64,000 nucleotides of DNA, taken from contig NZ_CAESCM010000005.1 of assembly GCF_903166585.1 (NCBI RefSeq), positions 248,001-312,000 on the forward strand, written 5' to 3'. Position 1 is the first letter of the stretch; each line of letters starts with the position of its first letter. The stretch comes from Pedobacter ghigonis (GTDB lineage: Bacteria; Bacteroidota; Bacteroidia; Sphingobacteriales; Sphingobacteriaceae). Under the pieces are notes generated by a model. That model ran no database searches, was not told the origin of the DNA, and saw only the letters and a program-made list of their open reading frames with translations. Below are positions 27,193-35,777 of the stretch, piece after piece. A program made the translations under genes and the position numbers.

Positions 27193-27582
27193 ATGAATCC
27201 AAACGAGAGCAATCCGGTGATCATCACCCAGGAGGATTATAACCTCCTTAAGCCCTATTTTAGTAAACAAAATTCTGGTAGCGATGAAATGTCGCTTTCA
27301 GCAGAACTGAGCCGGGCAATCATTATTAAAAAAGAGGCATTTCCCGCACATGGCATCCGGTTAAACGCCCGGGTATGGATTACGGATGAAGCAAGCGGCG
27401 AAACTAGCGAGCTAACGATTGTGTTGCCGCAACATGCCAACATTAAAGAAAAAAAGATTTCAGTTACTACACCCATTGCTGCAGCATTAATTGGTTTCAG
27501 AAAAGGCGATACTGTACAATGGAAAGTGCCGGCCGGCTTAAAAGTCTTTAAAATCACAGATGTGGTGCCACCAAACGAATAG
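27193..27582 (+). CDS. GreA/Rnk-like RNA polymerase-binding protein
   Basis: 129 residues; cytoplasmic. The C-terminal half resembles the GreA/GreB C-terminal FKBP-like domain (LNARVWITDEASGETSELTIVLP, then ISVTTPIAAALIGFRKGDTVQW). The N-terminal coiled coil of true GreA is absent; a short helical region takes its place, as in Rnk. Such proteins bind RNA polymerase and alter its response. It is followed by a terminator, so it is monocistronic. Confidence 0.8.
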   Translation: MNPNESNPVIITQEDYNLLKPYFSKQNSGSDEMSLSAELSRAIIIKKEAFPAHGIRLNARVWITDEASGETSELTIVLPQHANIKEKKISVTTPIAAALIGFRKGDTVQWKVPAGLKVFKITDVVPPNE

Positions 27583-27589
27583 CATCTAT

Positions 27590-27629
27590 AAAGCCAAACC
27601 GCTTAAACAATGGCGAGGCTTTGTTTTTT
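27590..27629 (+). terminator. Terminator of the GreA/Rnk-like gene
   Basis: AAAGCC and GGCTTT pair with a further GC/GC inner contact, followed by GTTTTTT. It begins 7 bp past the stop codon. Confidence 0.65.
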
Positions 27630-27637
27630 ACCGGCAG

Positions 27638-27667
27638 TTGCATGCAATTACCTATTTTTTATATTTG
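27638..27667 (+). promoter_or_regulatory. Bacteroidota-type promoter
   Basis: TTG at 27638-27640 and TATATTTG at 27660-27667 are separated by 19 bp, the expected -33/-7 arrangement for the phylum. Transcription should start near 27673, about 50 bp before the ATG at 27724. Confidence 0.7.
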
Positions 27668-27723
27668 TAAGCAGCGAGCTGGTGATATAGGAGTGAGCAG
27701 CGTAATTAAATTATTATAACGAT

Positions 27724-28011
27724 ATGGCAAAAATTACAGCAAACGAGCTGGCTGCGGTGGCAAAGAAAATAATGGGATTGGTGGCACAGTTTGATATTGA
27801 GGTAAAGGTAAGCGAACCCAATATAATTGCATTGTTAATTCCTGCCGATATGTCGTTTAATGATCAGGCAGCCATGACCGAGTTTGCCCGGCAGGTATTG
27901 CTAACTGTTGGCGTACATATTTATGCCGACCTGGAGTTTGTATTCTTCAGGGCAGATGTGGTTTTAGGTAATGTGGTGATCCATGGATTGCCCCGCGAGC
28001 AACTCAATTAA
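27724..28011 (+). CDS. Hypothetical protein, own promoter and terminator
   Basis: 95 residues, not recognised. Mixed alpha/beta pattern with hydrophobic strands (IIALLIPAD, VVLGNVVIHGLP) and no signal peptide. It has a good promoter at 27638-27667 and a strong terminator at 28018-28051, so it is very probably expressed as a single-gene unit. It is convergent with the next small gene. Confidence 0.65.
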   Translation: MAKITANELAAVAKKIMGLVAQFDIEVKVSEPNIIALLIPADMSFNDQAAMTEFARQVLLTVGVHIYADLEFVFFRADVVLGNVVIHGLPREQLN

Positions 28012-28017
28012 ATACAG

Positions 28018-28051
28018 AAAAGCCCCGCATTTTGCAGGGCTTTTGTTTTTT
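28018..28051 (+). terminator. Rho-independent terminator between convergent small genes
   Basis: AAAAGCCC pairs with GGGCTTTT, followed by GTTTTTT, 6 bp after the stop of the forward gene. The last bases overlap the stop codon of the convergent gene. Confidence 0.85.
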
Positions 28052-28292
28052 ATGCAGCCGGAGGAATCACATTTACCTCGAAAGCCCTGTAAGCGAGCAT
28101 TCCGGCATGGTGTACTACCATTAAGTTGAGCTTCATGCTTTCGATAAGCGCTCTGGCCTGGGTAATATTTTTGGGCAAATCGTTAATGCCCCTGATCTCA
28201 ATTCCCTTGGTCATGAGTTTGAATTTAGCTGGTTCAAATTTATCGATGAATTTTTGCAGGTCGGTACTGATCGTATTTGCCGTTTTTTCCAT
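28050..28292 (-). CDS. Hypothetical protein
   Basis: 80 residues, not recognised. Predicted helical and cytoplasmic (TDLQKFIDKFEPAKFKLM; NITQARALIESMKLNLMVVHHAGML). Its stop codon lies in the T-run of the forward terminator, which is unusually tight packing of two convergent genes. No link to neighbours can be shown. Confidence 0.6.
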   Translation of the reverse strand: MEKTANTISTDLQKFIDKFEPAKFKLMTKGIEIRGINDLPKNITQARALIESMKLNLMVVHHAGMLAYRAFEVNVIPPAA

Positions 28293-28425
28293 ACTGATTT
28301 TTGTATTTCTTAATGTTGCTGCAAAATAAAGGAGGCTGTTTTAACTCATTGCTGTTGTAATGTTATGTTTTTGTGCGGTTTATTACAGTTAATAATCACT
28401 TAATATCTGCTTAATGCAGGCGCAT

Positions 28426-28433
28426 TAGCTTTG
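28426..28433 (+). promoter_or_regulatory. Possible promoter -7 box for a small RNA
   Basis: TAGCTTTG fits TAnnTTTG and is followed by CA. No clear TTG lies at the expected -33 distance, so the match rests on the -7 box and the downstream terminator. Confidence 0.4.
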
Positions 28434-28439
28434 CAGCAT

Positions 28440-28510
28440 AAATATTTGGTTAGTATTTATAAAGTTTAGGTTAGTTGATGAAAGCCACGATGGATGTCGT
28501 GGCTTTTTTT
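28440..28510 (+). ncRNA. Candidate small RNA of about 70 nt
   Basis: The segment lies between a TAnnTTTG box (28426-28433) and a strong terminator (28481-28510: AAAGCCACGA pairs with TCGTGGCTTT, then TTTT). No reading frame with a start fits. The T-run is only on the forward strand, so the hairpin does not serve the reverse-strand kinase gene on its right. The body is AT-rich with TTTGGTTAG / TTTAGGTTAG repeats. Transcription is a prediction. Confidence 0.4.
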
Positions 28511-28584
28511 ATGGGATACTGAAAAAGGTTATGGTTTCCCAATTCGCATTTAAAGATTTTTTTGTGAAACAGACGAGGGCATGG

Positions 28585-30552
28585 TTATTTTAATGGCAAT
28601 AGAAAATAAAATGTCGATCCCTTGCCTGGCTCGCTAGTTACACCGATTTCTCCGTTGTGCCTTGCAATAATTTCTGCACAGAGATAAAGACCAATACCAA
28701 AGCCTGGTACCGTATGTGATTCAGCTCCGCCAACACGGTAAAAGCGTTCAAATAGCCTTTCCCTGTCCTGGGCTTTAATCCCCGGACCTTCATCTTTTAC
28801 CATTACCCTTGCAAAACGGTCCTGCGTATCGCAGCTGATTTCGATCTGGCTGCCTAGGGGAGAATATTTGATGGCATTGCCCAAAAGATTGGAAATTACC
28901 GAACCAATCTTATCCCTGTCCGCCTGCACCATTATTCGTTCGTTAGCGATAATACCGATTAAATGGGTAGTGGAGATCATTTTGAGTTCTTCCTCTACTT
29001 CTTCGATTATCTCGCGGAGGTCGACTGTTTTGAGATCGATGCTGATTTTACCCGCTTCCAGACGCGAAACATTCAGAAATCCATTAATCAGCTGACTCAT
29101 TTTGCCGATTTGGATGTCGGCCTTAGAAAGCGCATTGATTGCGAAATTATCCGCATTGATTTTTGCTTTATGGTTAAGGATCTGGATATATCCCTTAAGA
29201 GAAGTTAAGGGCGTTTTCAGCTCGTGGCTAACCATGCCAATGAAATCGTTTTTCCTCAGCTCATCTGTTTTCTGTTCTGTGATATCCAAAACACTGCCGA
29301 TAAAACGAGAGGGTATTCCTGATGCATCGAAGTAGGTTTTGCCCTTGGCACGCACCCATCTTACCCGGCCATCTTCAGCGCCTACAGTTCTATACTCTAC
29401 ATCGTACTTCCCATCTGTTTTAGCCTTGTCAAAAACATCCTCGATTATATTCAGTATTCGTGCGCGATCGTCAGGGTGAAGACCATTCACGAAATCCCGT
29501 TCGTAGGAAACCTCATCGTGGTGGCTAATTCCAAATAACTCCCGGCAGCGGTCATCCCATTCTAGTGTGCCCTGTATTAAATCCATGTCGAAAGTTCCCA
29601 GCTGGGCGGCAATTTTAGAAAGCCGGGACTGGTCTAGCGCTAGTTCGAGCCCATGGTGAACATCCTTTAACTGTTTTAAGGCATCGCGTTCCTTGGTAAT
29701 ATCCTGAAGGGTACCGCTGAAACGCACAACTTCCTTTTCCTGATTAAAAATAGCTTTTCCAACGGCCCTCACCAATCGCGGTTGAGGGTTTAAAGGGTTG
29801 AGTATGGTATATTCGATATCGTAGTCATCTGACCCAAACTGCATGGCTTTTGCAATTGATTCGATAACCCTTTCGCGGTCTTGTTCAATAATCACCTCTG
29901 TGGCACTCGAAAGTGCTATTTCAGCATCTTCTTCGAGGCCAAACCAGCTTTTAAGCCTTTCGTTGCCGATAAAGCGGTTGGTTAGGGGATTAAGATCCCA
30001 GGTGCCAAGATTGGCTGCGTTGATTGCAAATTCAAGCTCCTGCTTAGCGCTATTTACTTCCCGTAAAGCGGTAATCTGTTTGGTCGTTTCTGTACAGGTA
30101 ACCAGTACACCTGCAATCGCTCCCTGTTCATCAAGCAGTTTGCTATAGCTAAAAGTCCAGTACACATCTTCGAGCCTGTTGTTGCGGTAAATTGGGATCA
30201 GCTGATCTTCGCTCCAGGTACTTTCGCCTCCAGAGAGCACCTGATCGATAAGCGGCTTTATTACTGGCCAGATTTCCTGCCAGCAATCCTCACCACGCTG
30301 CCCCAGGGCTGCCGGATGCTTCCCCTGGTTTCCTAAACTTGGCCTGTAAGCATCGTTATAGAACTGAATAAGATCATTTCCCCACCAAATAAACATCGGA
30401 AACCTGGAGTTTAGCACAATACTTACAGCCGTAAGCAGGCTATGCGGCCAGGTGTCGGGCCTGCCGAGTGGGGTCGATGCCCAGTCGAATTCCCTGGTTA
30501 GCTTGCCCATTTCGCCACCACCATTAAGATATTGAAGGTAATTGTTGATCAT
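28585..30552 (-). CDS. Multi-PAS sensor histidine kinase
   Basis: 655 residues, no transmembrane segment visible, so probably a soluble sensor. Three PAS-type domains (about 15-160, 170-290, 305-425; GxxxDITERK-like ends at TETTKQ, LQDITKE and VLDITEQK). HisKA follows with phospho-acceptor H443 in SHELKTPLTSLK, then HATPase_c (NLLGNAIKYS, DEGPGIKAQD, GFGIGLYL). No response regulator gene is adjacent, so it is an orphan kinase. Signal unknown; the first PAS may bind a small ligand or cofactor. Confidence 0.92.
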   Translation of the reverse strand: MINNYLQYLNGGGEMGKLTREFDWASTPLGRPDTWPHSLLTAVSIVLNSRFPMFIWWGNDLIQFYNDAYRPSLGNQGKHPAALGQRGEDCWQEIWPVIKPLIDQVLSGGESTWSEDQLIPIYRNNRLEDVYWTFSYSKLLDEQGAIAGVLVTCTETTKQITALREVNSAKQELEFAINAANLGTWDLNPLTNRFIGNERLKSWFGLEEDAEIALSSATEVIIEQDRERVIESIAKAMQFGSDDYDIEYTILNPLNPQPRLVRAVGKAIFNQEKEVVRFSGTLQDITKERDALKQLKDVHHGLELALDQSRLSKIAAQLGTFDMDLIQGTLEWDDRCRELFGISHHDEVSYERDFVNGLHPDDRARILNIIEDVFDKAKTDGKYDVEYRTVGAEDGRVRWVRAKGKTYFDASGIPSRFIGSVLDITEQKTDELRKNDFIGMVSHELKTPLTSLKGYIQILNHKAKINADNFAINALSKADIQIGKMSQLINGFLNVSRLEAGKISIDLKTVDLREIIEEVEEELKMISTTHLIGIIANERIMVQADRDKIGSVISNLLGNAIKYSPLGSQIEISCDTQDRFARVMVKDEGPGIKAQDRERLFERFYRVGGAESHTVPGFGIGLYLCAEIIARHNGEIGVTSEPGKGSTFYFLLPLK

Positions 30553-30764
30553 TTCAAAAGGAGAATATCTGCCAGGTTTTGAGCTTTAAAATTAAATATA
30601 AAATACTGAAAATGCCTGTAAGATCATAAAAAGGATATAAATACCCGCGAAAAATAGCAAAGGGTTGTGAAGATAATCCTGAAGAATAAAAAAGGATTGA
30701 AAATTGTATTTAGCAGTACGAACTACATTTAGGAATTTTATACATTTAAGCTTTCCTATTTTAA

Positions 30765-31664
30765 ATGATGCGTAAACTAACCCATTTTTTGACAGTTCTG
30801 GCCGTTGCTACAAGCTTAATGGCACAGGCGCAACCGCTAAAACCAATTTTACGGATTGGCCTCATGGCAGATATTCAGTATGCAGATGCGCAGACCAGGG
30901 GTAGCCGGTACTATAAAAATTCATTAAACAAGCTTAGTGATTGTGTGGCGGATCTGAATAAAGAACGTGTACAATTTTCCCTAAATCTGGGCGATATTAC
31001 AGACCGGAATCCCAAAGATCTGGATTCAGTGCTTACCATTTTAAATGGTTTAAAAAAGACAGTTTACAATACTACAGGGAACCATGATTACCATGGAATA
31101 ACCGAAAATAAAGCTTTGTTTAAAAAGCTTGGTATGCCTGCAGAATACTACTTCGTTAAACAAAAGGGCTGGGTGTTTATTATGCTCAATACCAATGAAG
31201 TGGCTTCGTATGCCAATGTTGGCGGCACATGGAAAGAACCGGAACTAAAGAAAATGCTGGATAGCATTAGTATAGCAAAAGGTGTAAATGCAGAAGAATA
31301 TAATGGGGGGATGAGTAGCCGACAGGTAAGGTGGCTCGATAGCCTGTTGGCCAAAGCACAAAGCAACCACGAGCGGGTAATGCTCTTTTCTCATCATCCG
31401 CTCGATTTTTCACCAGGCTTTACAGCACTTAACAGCCGGGAAATACTGAATGTAATTGCTAAATATAATTGCGTGAAAGCTATTTTTGCTGGCCATCATC
31501 ATAGCGGTGATTTCGGTTACCATTCAAAAATCCCCTGTATAACACTCGAGGGGATGGTAGAAACTCCCAATCAAAATGCCTACGGTATACTGGAGATTTA
31601 TCCAAATAGCTTTGAACTTAAAGGTAGAGGCCGCACTACTTCGCGTAAGTTTTTGATTGAATAA
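30765..31664 (+). CDS. Exported calcineurin-like metallophosphoesterase
   Basis: 299 residues with a signal peptide (ending MAQAQ, about 22). The dimetal motifs appear in order: GLMADIQYAD, NLGDITDRN, TGNHDYH, FSHHPLDFS and FAGHHHSGD. The pattern D-x-Q rather than D-x-H resembles the ADP-ribose/CDP-alcohol diphosphatase group, so a nucleotide-diphosphate substrate is plausible. A start at the next Met (30768) is equally possible. Monocistronic. Confidence 0.9.
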   Translation: MMRKLTHFLTVLAVATSLMAQAQPLKPILRIGLMADIQYADAQTRGSRYYKNSLNKLSDCVADLNKERVQFSLNLGDITDRNPKDLDSVLTILNGLKKTVYNTTGNHDYHGITENKALFKKLGMPAEYYFVKQKGWVFIMLNTNEVASYANVGGTWKEPELKKMLDSISIAKGVNAEEYNGGMSSRQVRWLDSLLAKAQSNHERVMLFSHHPLDFSPGFTALNSREILNVIAKYNCVKAIFAGHHHSGDFGYHSKIPCITLEGMVETPNQNAYGILEIYPNSFELKGRGRTTSRKFLIE

Positions 31665-31802
31665 CGAATAAGTAATGCCCATATTACAAGCCTGATGGTC
31701 CTGAAAAATCTAAAACTACAGTATTCAGCTATTGGTATTGAGAGCAAGAAGCCTGGGCGCGTTTTTTTATGGAAATTAGAATAGGCACTCAGATCAACAG
31801 GC

Positions 31803-31843
31803 AAAAAAAACGAGACAAACAGCTTCAAAACTGATTTGTCTCG
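31803..31843 (-). terminator. Terminator of tRNA-Arg
   Basis: CGAGACAAA pairs with TTTGTCTCG, with inner CAG/CTG contacts, followed on the minus strand by eight T. It is only 4 bp past the tRNA 3' end. Confidence 0.85.
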
Positions 31844-31847
31844 CTTG

Positions 31848-31919
31848 TGCTCCCGACGAGATTCGAACTCATATCGATGGTACCGGAAACCATAATTCTA
31901 TCCATTGAACTACGGGAGC
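31848..31919 (-). tRNA. tRNA-Arg, anticodon CCG
   Basis: 72 nt. Acceptor stem GCTCCCG/CGGGAGC with discriminator A, anticodon stem ATGGT/ACCAT with loop TTCCGGT (anticodon CCG at 31884-31886), and T-loop TTCGAAT. It reads codon CGG. The CCA end is not encoded. A perfect -7 box lies 8 bp upstream and a terminator 4 bp downstream, so it is a single-gene unit. Confidence 0.93.
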
Positions 31920-31926
31920 AAGGCTG

Positions 31927-31934
31927 CAAATATA
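31927..31934 (-). promoter_or_regulatory. tRNA-Arg promoter -7 box
   Basis: Minus strand TATATTTG, an exact TAnnTTTG match, ends 8 bp before the mature tRNA 5' end. That leaves a very short 5' leader. No clear -33 element. Confidence 0.7.
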
Positions 31935-32211
31935 GAAAAATCATAATCATTAAGTAAAAATATATCGGCTATTTTTAGTCATTAAATACAAAAGCAGCTG
32001 AGCCTTTGGACCTAAGGATGTATTTTACGTTAAAAAATAATTAAATCATTGCTCCTGTTTTCAATAGTTAGTGTTTATGCCCGTTTATTTTCCAATTAAG
32101 CGCCATCCTTAGCGATTTTTAAAGCGTCGGCATTGGCTTTTTTAGAAATAAAAATGCACCTTTGCGAACCGTTAATAGAGGTTTAGGCATGTAACAAAAA
32201 AATAGTTGTTT

Positions 32212-33588
32212 ATGGAAGAAATGGTTGTAGAAGAGATTCAGGAACTGCTTGAAAAGGAAAACGATAAAGCTTTAAAGCAATATCTCGACCAACTGAACAT
32301 TTCGGATGTTGAACAACTCATTGATGAACTGCCCCAGTATGCGGCCAAGTTTATCGAAACCCTATCCATAAACCGGGCTGTAAATGTTTTTCGCATTCTT
32401 GATTTCCCAACCCAGGAACGTATCATTAAAAAACTTTCAGGCAATAAACTGAACCAGATCATTAAAGATCTGCCACCTGATGACCGTACTGCACTTTTTA
32501 GTGAACTGAAAGGTGATGTGGTAAAAAAGATGATTACCCTGCTGCCTGCCGAAGAACGCAAAGAATCGCTCGCCCTTTTGGGTTATAAAGAAGATAGTAT
32601 CGGGCGTTTAATGACACCCGATTACATTGCAGTAAAGCCCGAATGGTCAATTACCAGGGTGCTGGCGCACATCAGGCGTTATGGTAAAAACTCCGAAACC
32701 ATTGATGTGGTGTATGTGATTGATAAGGAAGGTGTATTGCTCGACGACATCAGGATCAGGGAGGTTTTATTGGCCGATCCGGAGGCGATTATTGGCGAGC
32801 TGACCGATAAACGTTTTATTGCCCTAAAAGCCAACGATCCGCAGGAAGATGCCATCAATATCTTCAGGATGAATAATCGCGTAGCCTTGCCGGTAGTGGA
32901 TGAGAACAACATCCTTTTGGGGATTGTAACCGTTGATGATATTTTGTGGATTGCCAACGAAGAATATACCGAAGATATGCATAAAATAGGGGGTACCGAG
33001 GCATTGGATGAGCCCTACCTCGATATGCCGATTTTAAAGCTGGTAAAAAAACGCGCAGGCTGGTTAATTGTGCTCTTTTTGGGTGAAATGTTAACCGCAA
33101 CCGCGATGCAACATTTCGAAATCGAACTCGAAAAGGCAGTTGTGCTATCGCTTTTTATACCTTTAATTATGAGCAGCGGCGGTAATAGCGGCTCTCAGGC
33201 TTCCACTTTAATTATACAGGCCATGGCGCTTGGCGAAGTAACCATTGCCGAGTGGTGGCGAGTAATGCGCAGGGAATTGGTTTCCGGAGCATTACTGGGC
33301 ATCATTTTAGGTACAATTGGCTTTATTCGTATTATAACCTGGCAAGAGCTGCATTTATATAACTATGGGCCGCACTGGTTTTTAATTGCCACAACAATAT
33401 TTTTTACGCTGGTAGGTATTGTGCTCTGGGGCAGTTTAATTGGTTCGATGATGCCAATTATTCTAAAAAAACTAAAGCTCGATCCGGCTACCTCATCGGC
33501 ACCTTTTGTGGCTACAATGGTAGATGTTACCGGAATTGTGATTTATTTTAGTGTTGCAGTTTTAATTTTAAAAGGCGTATTACTTTAA
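32212..33588 (+). CDS. mgtE: Magnesium transporter MgtE
   Basis: Inner-membrane Mg2+ channel. 458 residues from ATG 32212; a TTG six bases upstream would add only two residues. N-terminal MgtE superhelical domain (about 15-125, LPPDDRTALFSEL), paired CBS domains (about 130-255) that sense cytoplasmic Mg2+, then five transmembrane helices (about 285-455) with the pore motif PLIMSSGGNSGSQAS. A box CACCTTTGCG at 32157-32166 with TTG 21 bp upstream is a near-consensus promoter. A HAD hydrolase gene follows after 11 bp, likely co-transcribed. Confidence 0.95.
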   Translation: MEEMVVEEIQELLEKENDKALKQYLDQLNISDVEQLIDELPQYAAKFIETLSINRAVNVFRILDFPTQERIIKKLSGNKLNQIIKDLPPDDRTALFSELKGDVVKKMITLLPAEERKESLALLGYKEDSIGRLMTPDYIAVKPEWSITRVLAHIRRYGKNSETIDVVYVIDKEGVLLDDIRIREVLLADPEAIIGELTDKRFIALKANDPQEDAINIFRMNNRVALPVVDENNILLGIVTVDDILWIANEEYTEDMHKIGGTEALDEPYLDMPILKLVKKRAGWLIVLFLGEMLTATAMQHFEIELEKAVVLSLFIPLIMSSGGNSGSQASTLIIQAMALGEVTIAEWWRVMRRELVSGALLGIILGTIGFIRIITWQELHLYNYGPHWFLIATTIFFTLVGIVLWGSLIGSMMPIILKKLKLDPATSSAPFVATMVDVTGIVIYFSVAVLILKGVLL

Positions 33589-33599
33589 TTCTCTAAATA

Positions 33600-34214
33600 A
33601 TGCAAAAGAAAATTACTACCCTCTTTACCGATATTGGCGGCGTTTTATTAACCAATGGCTGGGACAGGAAAGCCAGGGGCGAAGCCTCTGTTTTGTTTAA
33701 CCTCGATTCAGTTGATCTGGAAGAACGTCACCACCTTACTTTTGACACCTACGAAGTGGGTAAACTAACTTTAGATGAATACTTGGAGCGTATTGTTTTC
33801 TTTGAAGAGCGCAGTTTCAGTTACGATGATTTTAAAGAATTTATGTTCAAAAAGTCGTTGGCTTATCCCGAAATGATAGAGCTGATTTGCGAGTTAAAAA
33901 AGAAATATAACCTAAAAGTGGCCGTAATCAGCAATGAAGGTCGTGAACTTAATCAATACCGCATCAATACCTTTAAACTGAACGAATTTGTAGATTTCTT
34001 TGTTTCGTCAAGCTTTGTGCACTTCCGCAAACCCGATGCCGATATCTTTAAAGTTGCTATTGATATTTCGCAGAGCGACGTTGAAACCAGTTTGTATATA
34101 GATGATCGTATGCTGTTTGTTCAAGTAGCTGAACAATTGGGCCTGAAAGGCATTCATCATACTGATTATGAAGATACCAAAGCACAACTGGCTGCTTATG
34201 GTTTGGAAGTTTAA
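33600..34214 (+). CDS. HAD superfamily hydrolase
   Basis: 204 residues, cytoplasmic phosphatase-like. Motif I is FTDIGGVLL (the second Asp replaced by Gly, so phosphatase activity may be altered), motif II VISNEGRE, motif III Lys in HFRKPDADIF, and motif IV SLYIDDR. The helical cap lies between motifs I and II, as in subfamily IA. The lack of the second catalytic Asp is seen in several HAD-IA members of the YihX-like group. It starts 11 bp after mgtE; a functional link to Mg2+ is not shown beyond Mg2+ dependence of the family. Confidence 0.88.
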   Translation: MQKKITTLFTDIGGVLLTNGWDRKARGEASVLFNLDSVDLEERHHLTFDTYEVGKLTLDEYLERIVFFEERSFSYDDFKEFMFKKSLAYPEMIELICELKKKYNLKVAVISNEGRELNQYRINTFKLNEFVDFFVSSSFVHFRKPDADIFKVAIDISQSDVETSLYIDDRMLFVQVAEQLGLKGIHHTDYEDTKAQLAAYGLEV

Positions 34215-34223
34215 TAGAGAAAA

Positions 34224-34320
34224 CGTCATTGCGAGGAGGAACGACGAAGCAATCTTTTCTGCTTGCAATCATTATCAGAAAGATTGCTTGGTCGGCTGAA
34301 AAAGCCTTCCCGCAATGACG
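34224..34320. repeat. MITE-like inverted-repeat element, variant
   Basis: 97 bp bounded by CGTCATTGCGAGG and CCCGCAATGACG, with inner AAGCAATCTT and AAGATTGCTT arms. The ends match the element at 55393-55498, but the middle differs and the left arm carries small insertions. Lies between convergent genes. Confidence 0.65.
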
Positions 34321-34371
34321 AATTTTAGTTCCGTGTTTTCTATACCTCCGTGGCTAAAGAGCCTAGCAAAC

Positions 34372-34398
34372 AAAAAAGCCACTCTTTTTGAGTGGCTC
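34372..34398 (-). terminator. Terminator of ychF
   Basis: AGCCACTC pairs with GAGTGGCT around TTTTT, with a minus-strand T-run TTTTTT. It is 22 bp past the stop codon. Confidence 0.85.
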
Positions 34399-34420
34399 TA
34401 TATAATTTATTCTTTAGTAC

Positions 34421-35521
34421 TTAAACATTAAACCTGAAGTGCATGATGTCGCCATCTTCCACTACATAGGTCTTTCCTTCTACACCCAGTTTACCTGCAT
34501 CTTTACATGCATTTTCAGAACCTAAGGTTACGAAATCAATGTATTTAATCACTTCGGCACGGATGAAACCTTTTTCAAAATCGGTATGGATAACACCAGC
34601 TGCCTGTGGCGCTGTAAAGCCTTTGGTGATGGTCCAGGCACGTACTTCCTGTACACCAGCAGTAAAATAGGTGTAAAGGTTTAATAATTTATAAGCTGCA
34701 CGGATCAGTTTGTTTACACCCGATTCGGTTAAACCTAAATCAGCTAAAAACTCCTGACGCTCTTCGTAGCTTTCCAGTTCTGCAATTTCCGACTCGATTT
34801 TTGCCGAAATCACCAAAACCTCCGCATTTTCATCAGCTACATTGGCTTTAACCAGATCAACATATTTGTTGCCGGTAACTACCGATGCCTCATCCACATT
34901 ACAAACATACATTACCGGTTTTTGCGTAAGCAAACCTAAATCTTCAATAAAATCGAAATCCTCCTGAGCTAAAGGCGCAGTACGAACTGATTTTCCACTC
35001 TCCAGGTGAGATTTTACTACTGTTAAAATTTCGTAAGTGCGTTTTGCATCCTTATCTCCACCTGTTTTAGCCATTTTTTCAACCTTTTGAATGCGTTTAT
35101 CCACGGTATCCAAATCTTTAAGCTGCAATTCGGTATCAATAATTTCCCTGTCGCGAATCGGATCAACAGAACCATCAACGTGGATCACGTTACCATCATC
35201 AAAGCAACGTAAAACGTGGATAATCGCATTTGTAGCGCGGATGTTTCCTAAAAACTGGTTTCCCAAGCCTTCACCTTTCGATGCACCTTTTACTAAACCG
35301 GCAATATCTACAATCTCGATGGTATTTGGCTGTACCTTGTTGGGTTTAACCAGTTCAGCAAGTTTAGTCAATCTGTCGTCAGGTACCGTAATTACGCCAA
35401 CATTGGGCTCAATAGTACAAAAGGGAAAGTTTGCTGCCTGCGCTTTTGCGTTTGATAAACAGTTAAAAAGAGTCGATTTACCAACATTTGGTAAACCCAC
35501 TATACCACATTGTAATGCCAT
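34421..35521 (-). CDS. ychF: Redox-regulated ATPase YchF (Obg family)
   Basis: 366 residues. P-loop GLPNVGKST (9-17), switch region and DIAGLVKGASKGEGLGNQFL (about 69-88), and NVDE in place of NKxD, the hallmark of this group's preference for ATP. The C-terminal TGS domain ends VVEDGDIMHFRFNV. YchF/OLA1 proteins associate with ribosomes and affect oxidative-stress responses. Monocistronic, ends at a terminator. A nine-copy heptamer array lies 90 bp upstream. Confidence 0.96.
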   Translation of the reverse strand: MALQCGIVGLPNVGKSTLFNCLSNAKAQAANFPFCTIEPNVGVITVPDDRLTKLAELVKPNKVQPNTIEIVDIAGLVKGASKGEGLGNQFLGNIRATNAIIHVLRCFDDGNVIHVDGSVDPIRDREIIDTELQLKDLDTVDKRIQKVEKMAKTGGDKDAKRTYEILTVVKSHLESGKSVRTAPLAQEDFDFIEDLGLLTQKPVMYVCNVDEASVVTGNKYVDLVKANVADENAEVLVISAKIESEIAELESYEERQEFLADLGLTESGVNKLIRAAYKLLNLYTYFTAGVQEVRAWTITKGFTAPQAAGVIHTDFEKGFIRAEVIKYIDFVTLGSENACKDAGKLGVEGKTYVVEDGDIMHFRFNV

Positions 35522-35610
35522 TTATATTTTAGTATTTATTTTATAGTCAATAGTTTTTTAGCTGATGGTTCATAGTTCATAGTCAAATGTCTAGGTCCCA
35601 TGCTTCAGCT

Positions 35611-35673
35611 TTTAGTCTTTAGTCTTTAGTCTTTAGTCTTTAGTCTTTAGTCTTTAGTCTTTAGTCTTTAGTC
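35611..35673. repeat. Nine perfect tandem copies of heptamer TTTAGTC
   Basis: 63 bp of uninterrupted TTTAGTC units lies between divergent ychF (start 90 bp left) and the DUF5362 gene (start 105 bp right). Flanking sequence contains degenerate forms (TCAATAG, GTTCATAG). Length is prone to change by slippage; a multiple of 7 rather than 10.5 means copy changes would rotate promoter elements. Confidence 0.9.
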
Positions 35674-35777
35674 TAAAAATCGGGCAAAGATAAGCTTTTA
35701 TAACCTTTAATTAAAGGCAGTAATTTGTGGCAGATGGATATTTTATCTAAGTTTAACAAAAATTACAGATAACACAC

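Noticed and set aside
32040..32211. Magnesium-sensing RNA before mgtE
   Set aside because: No M-box-like structure is visible; only a near-consensus promoter.
35611..35673. CRISPR-like array
   Set aside because: Units are 7 bp, directly adjacent and without spacers, so it is a simple tandem repeat.
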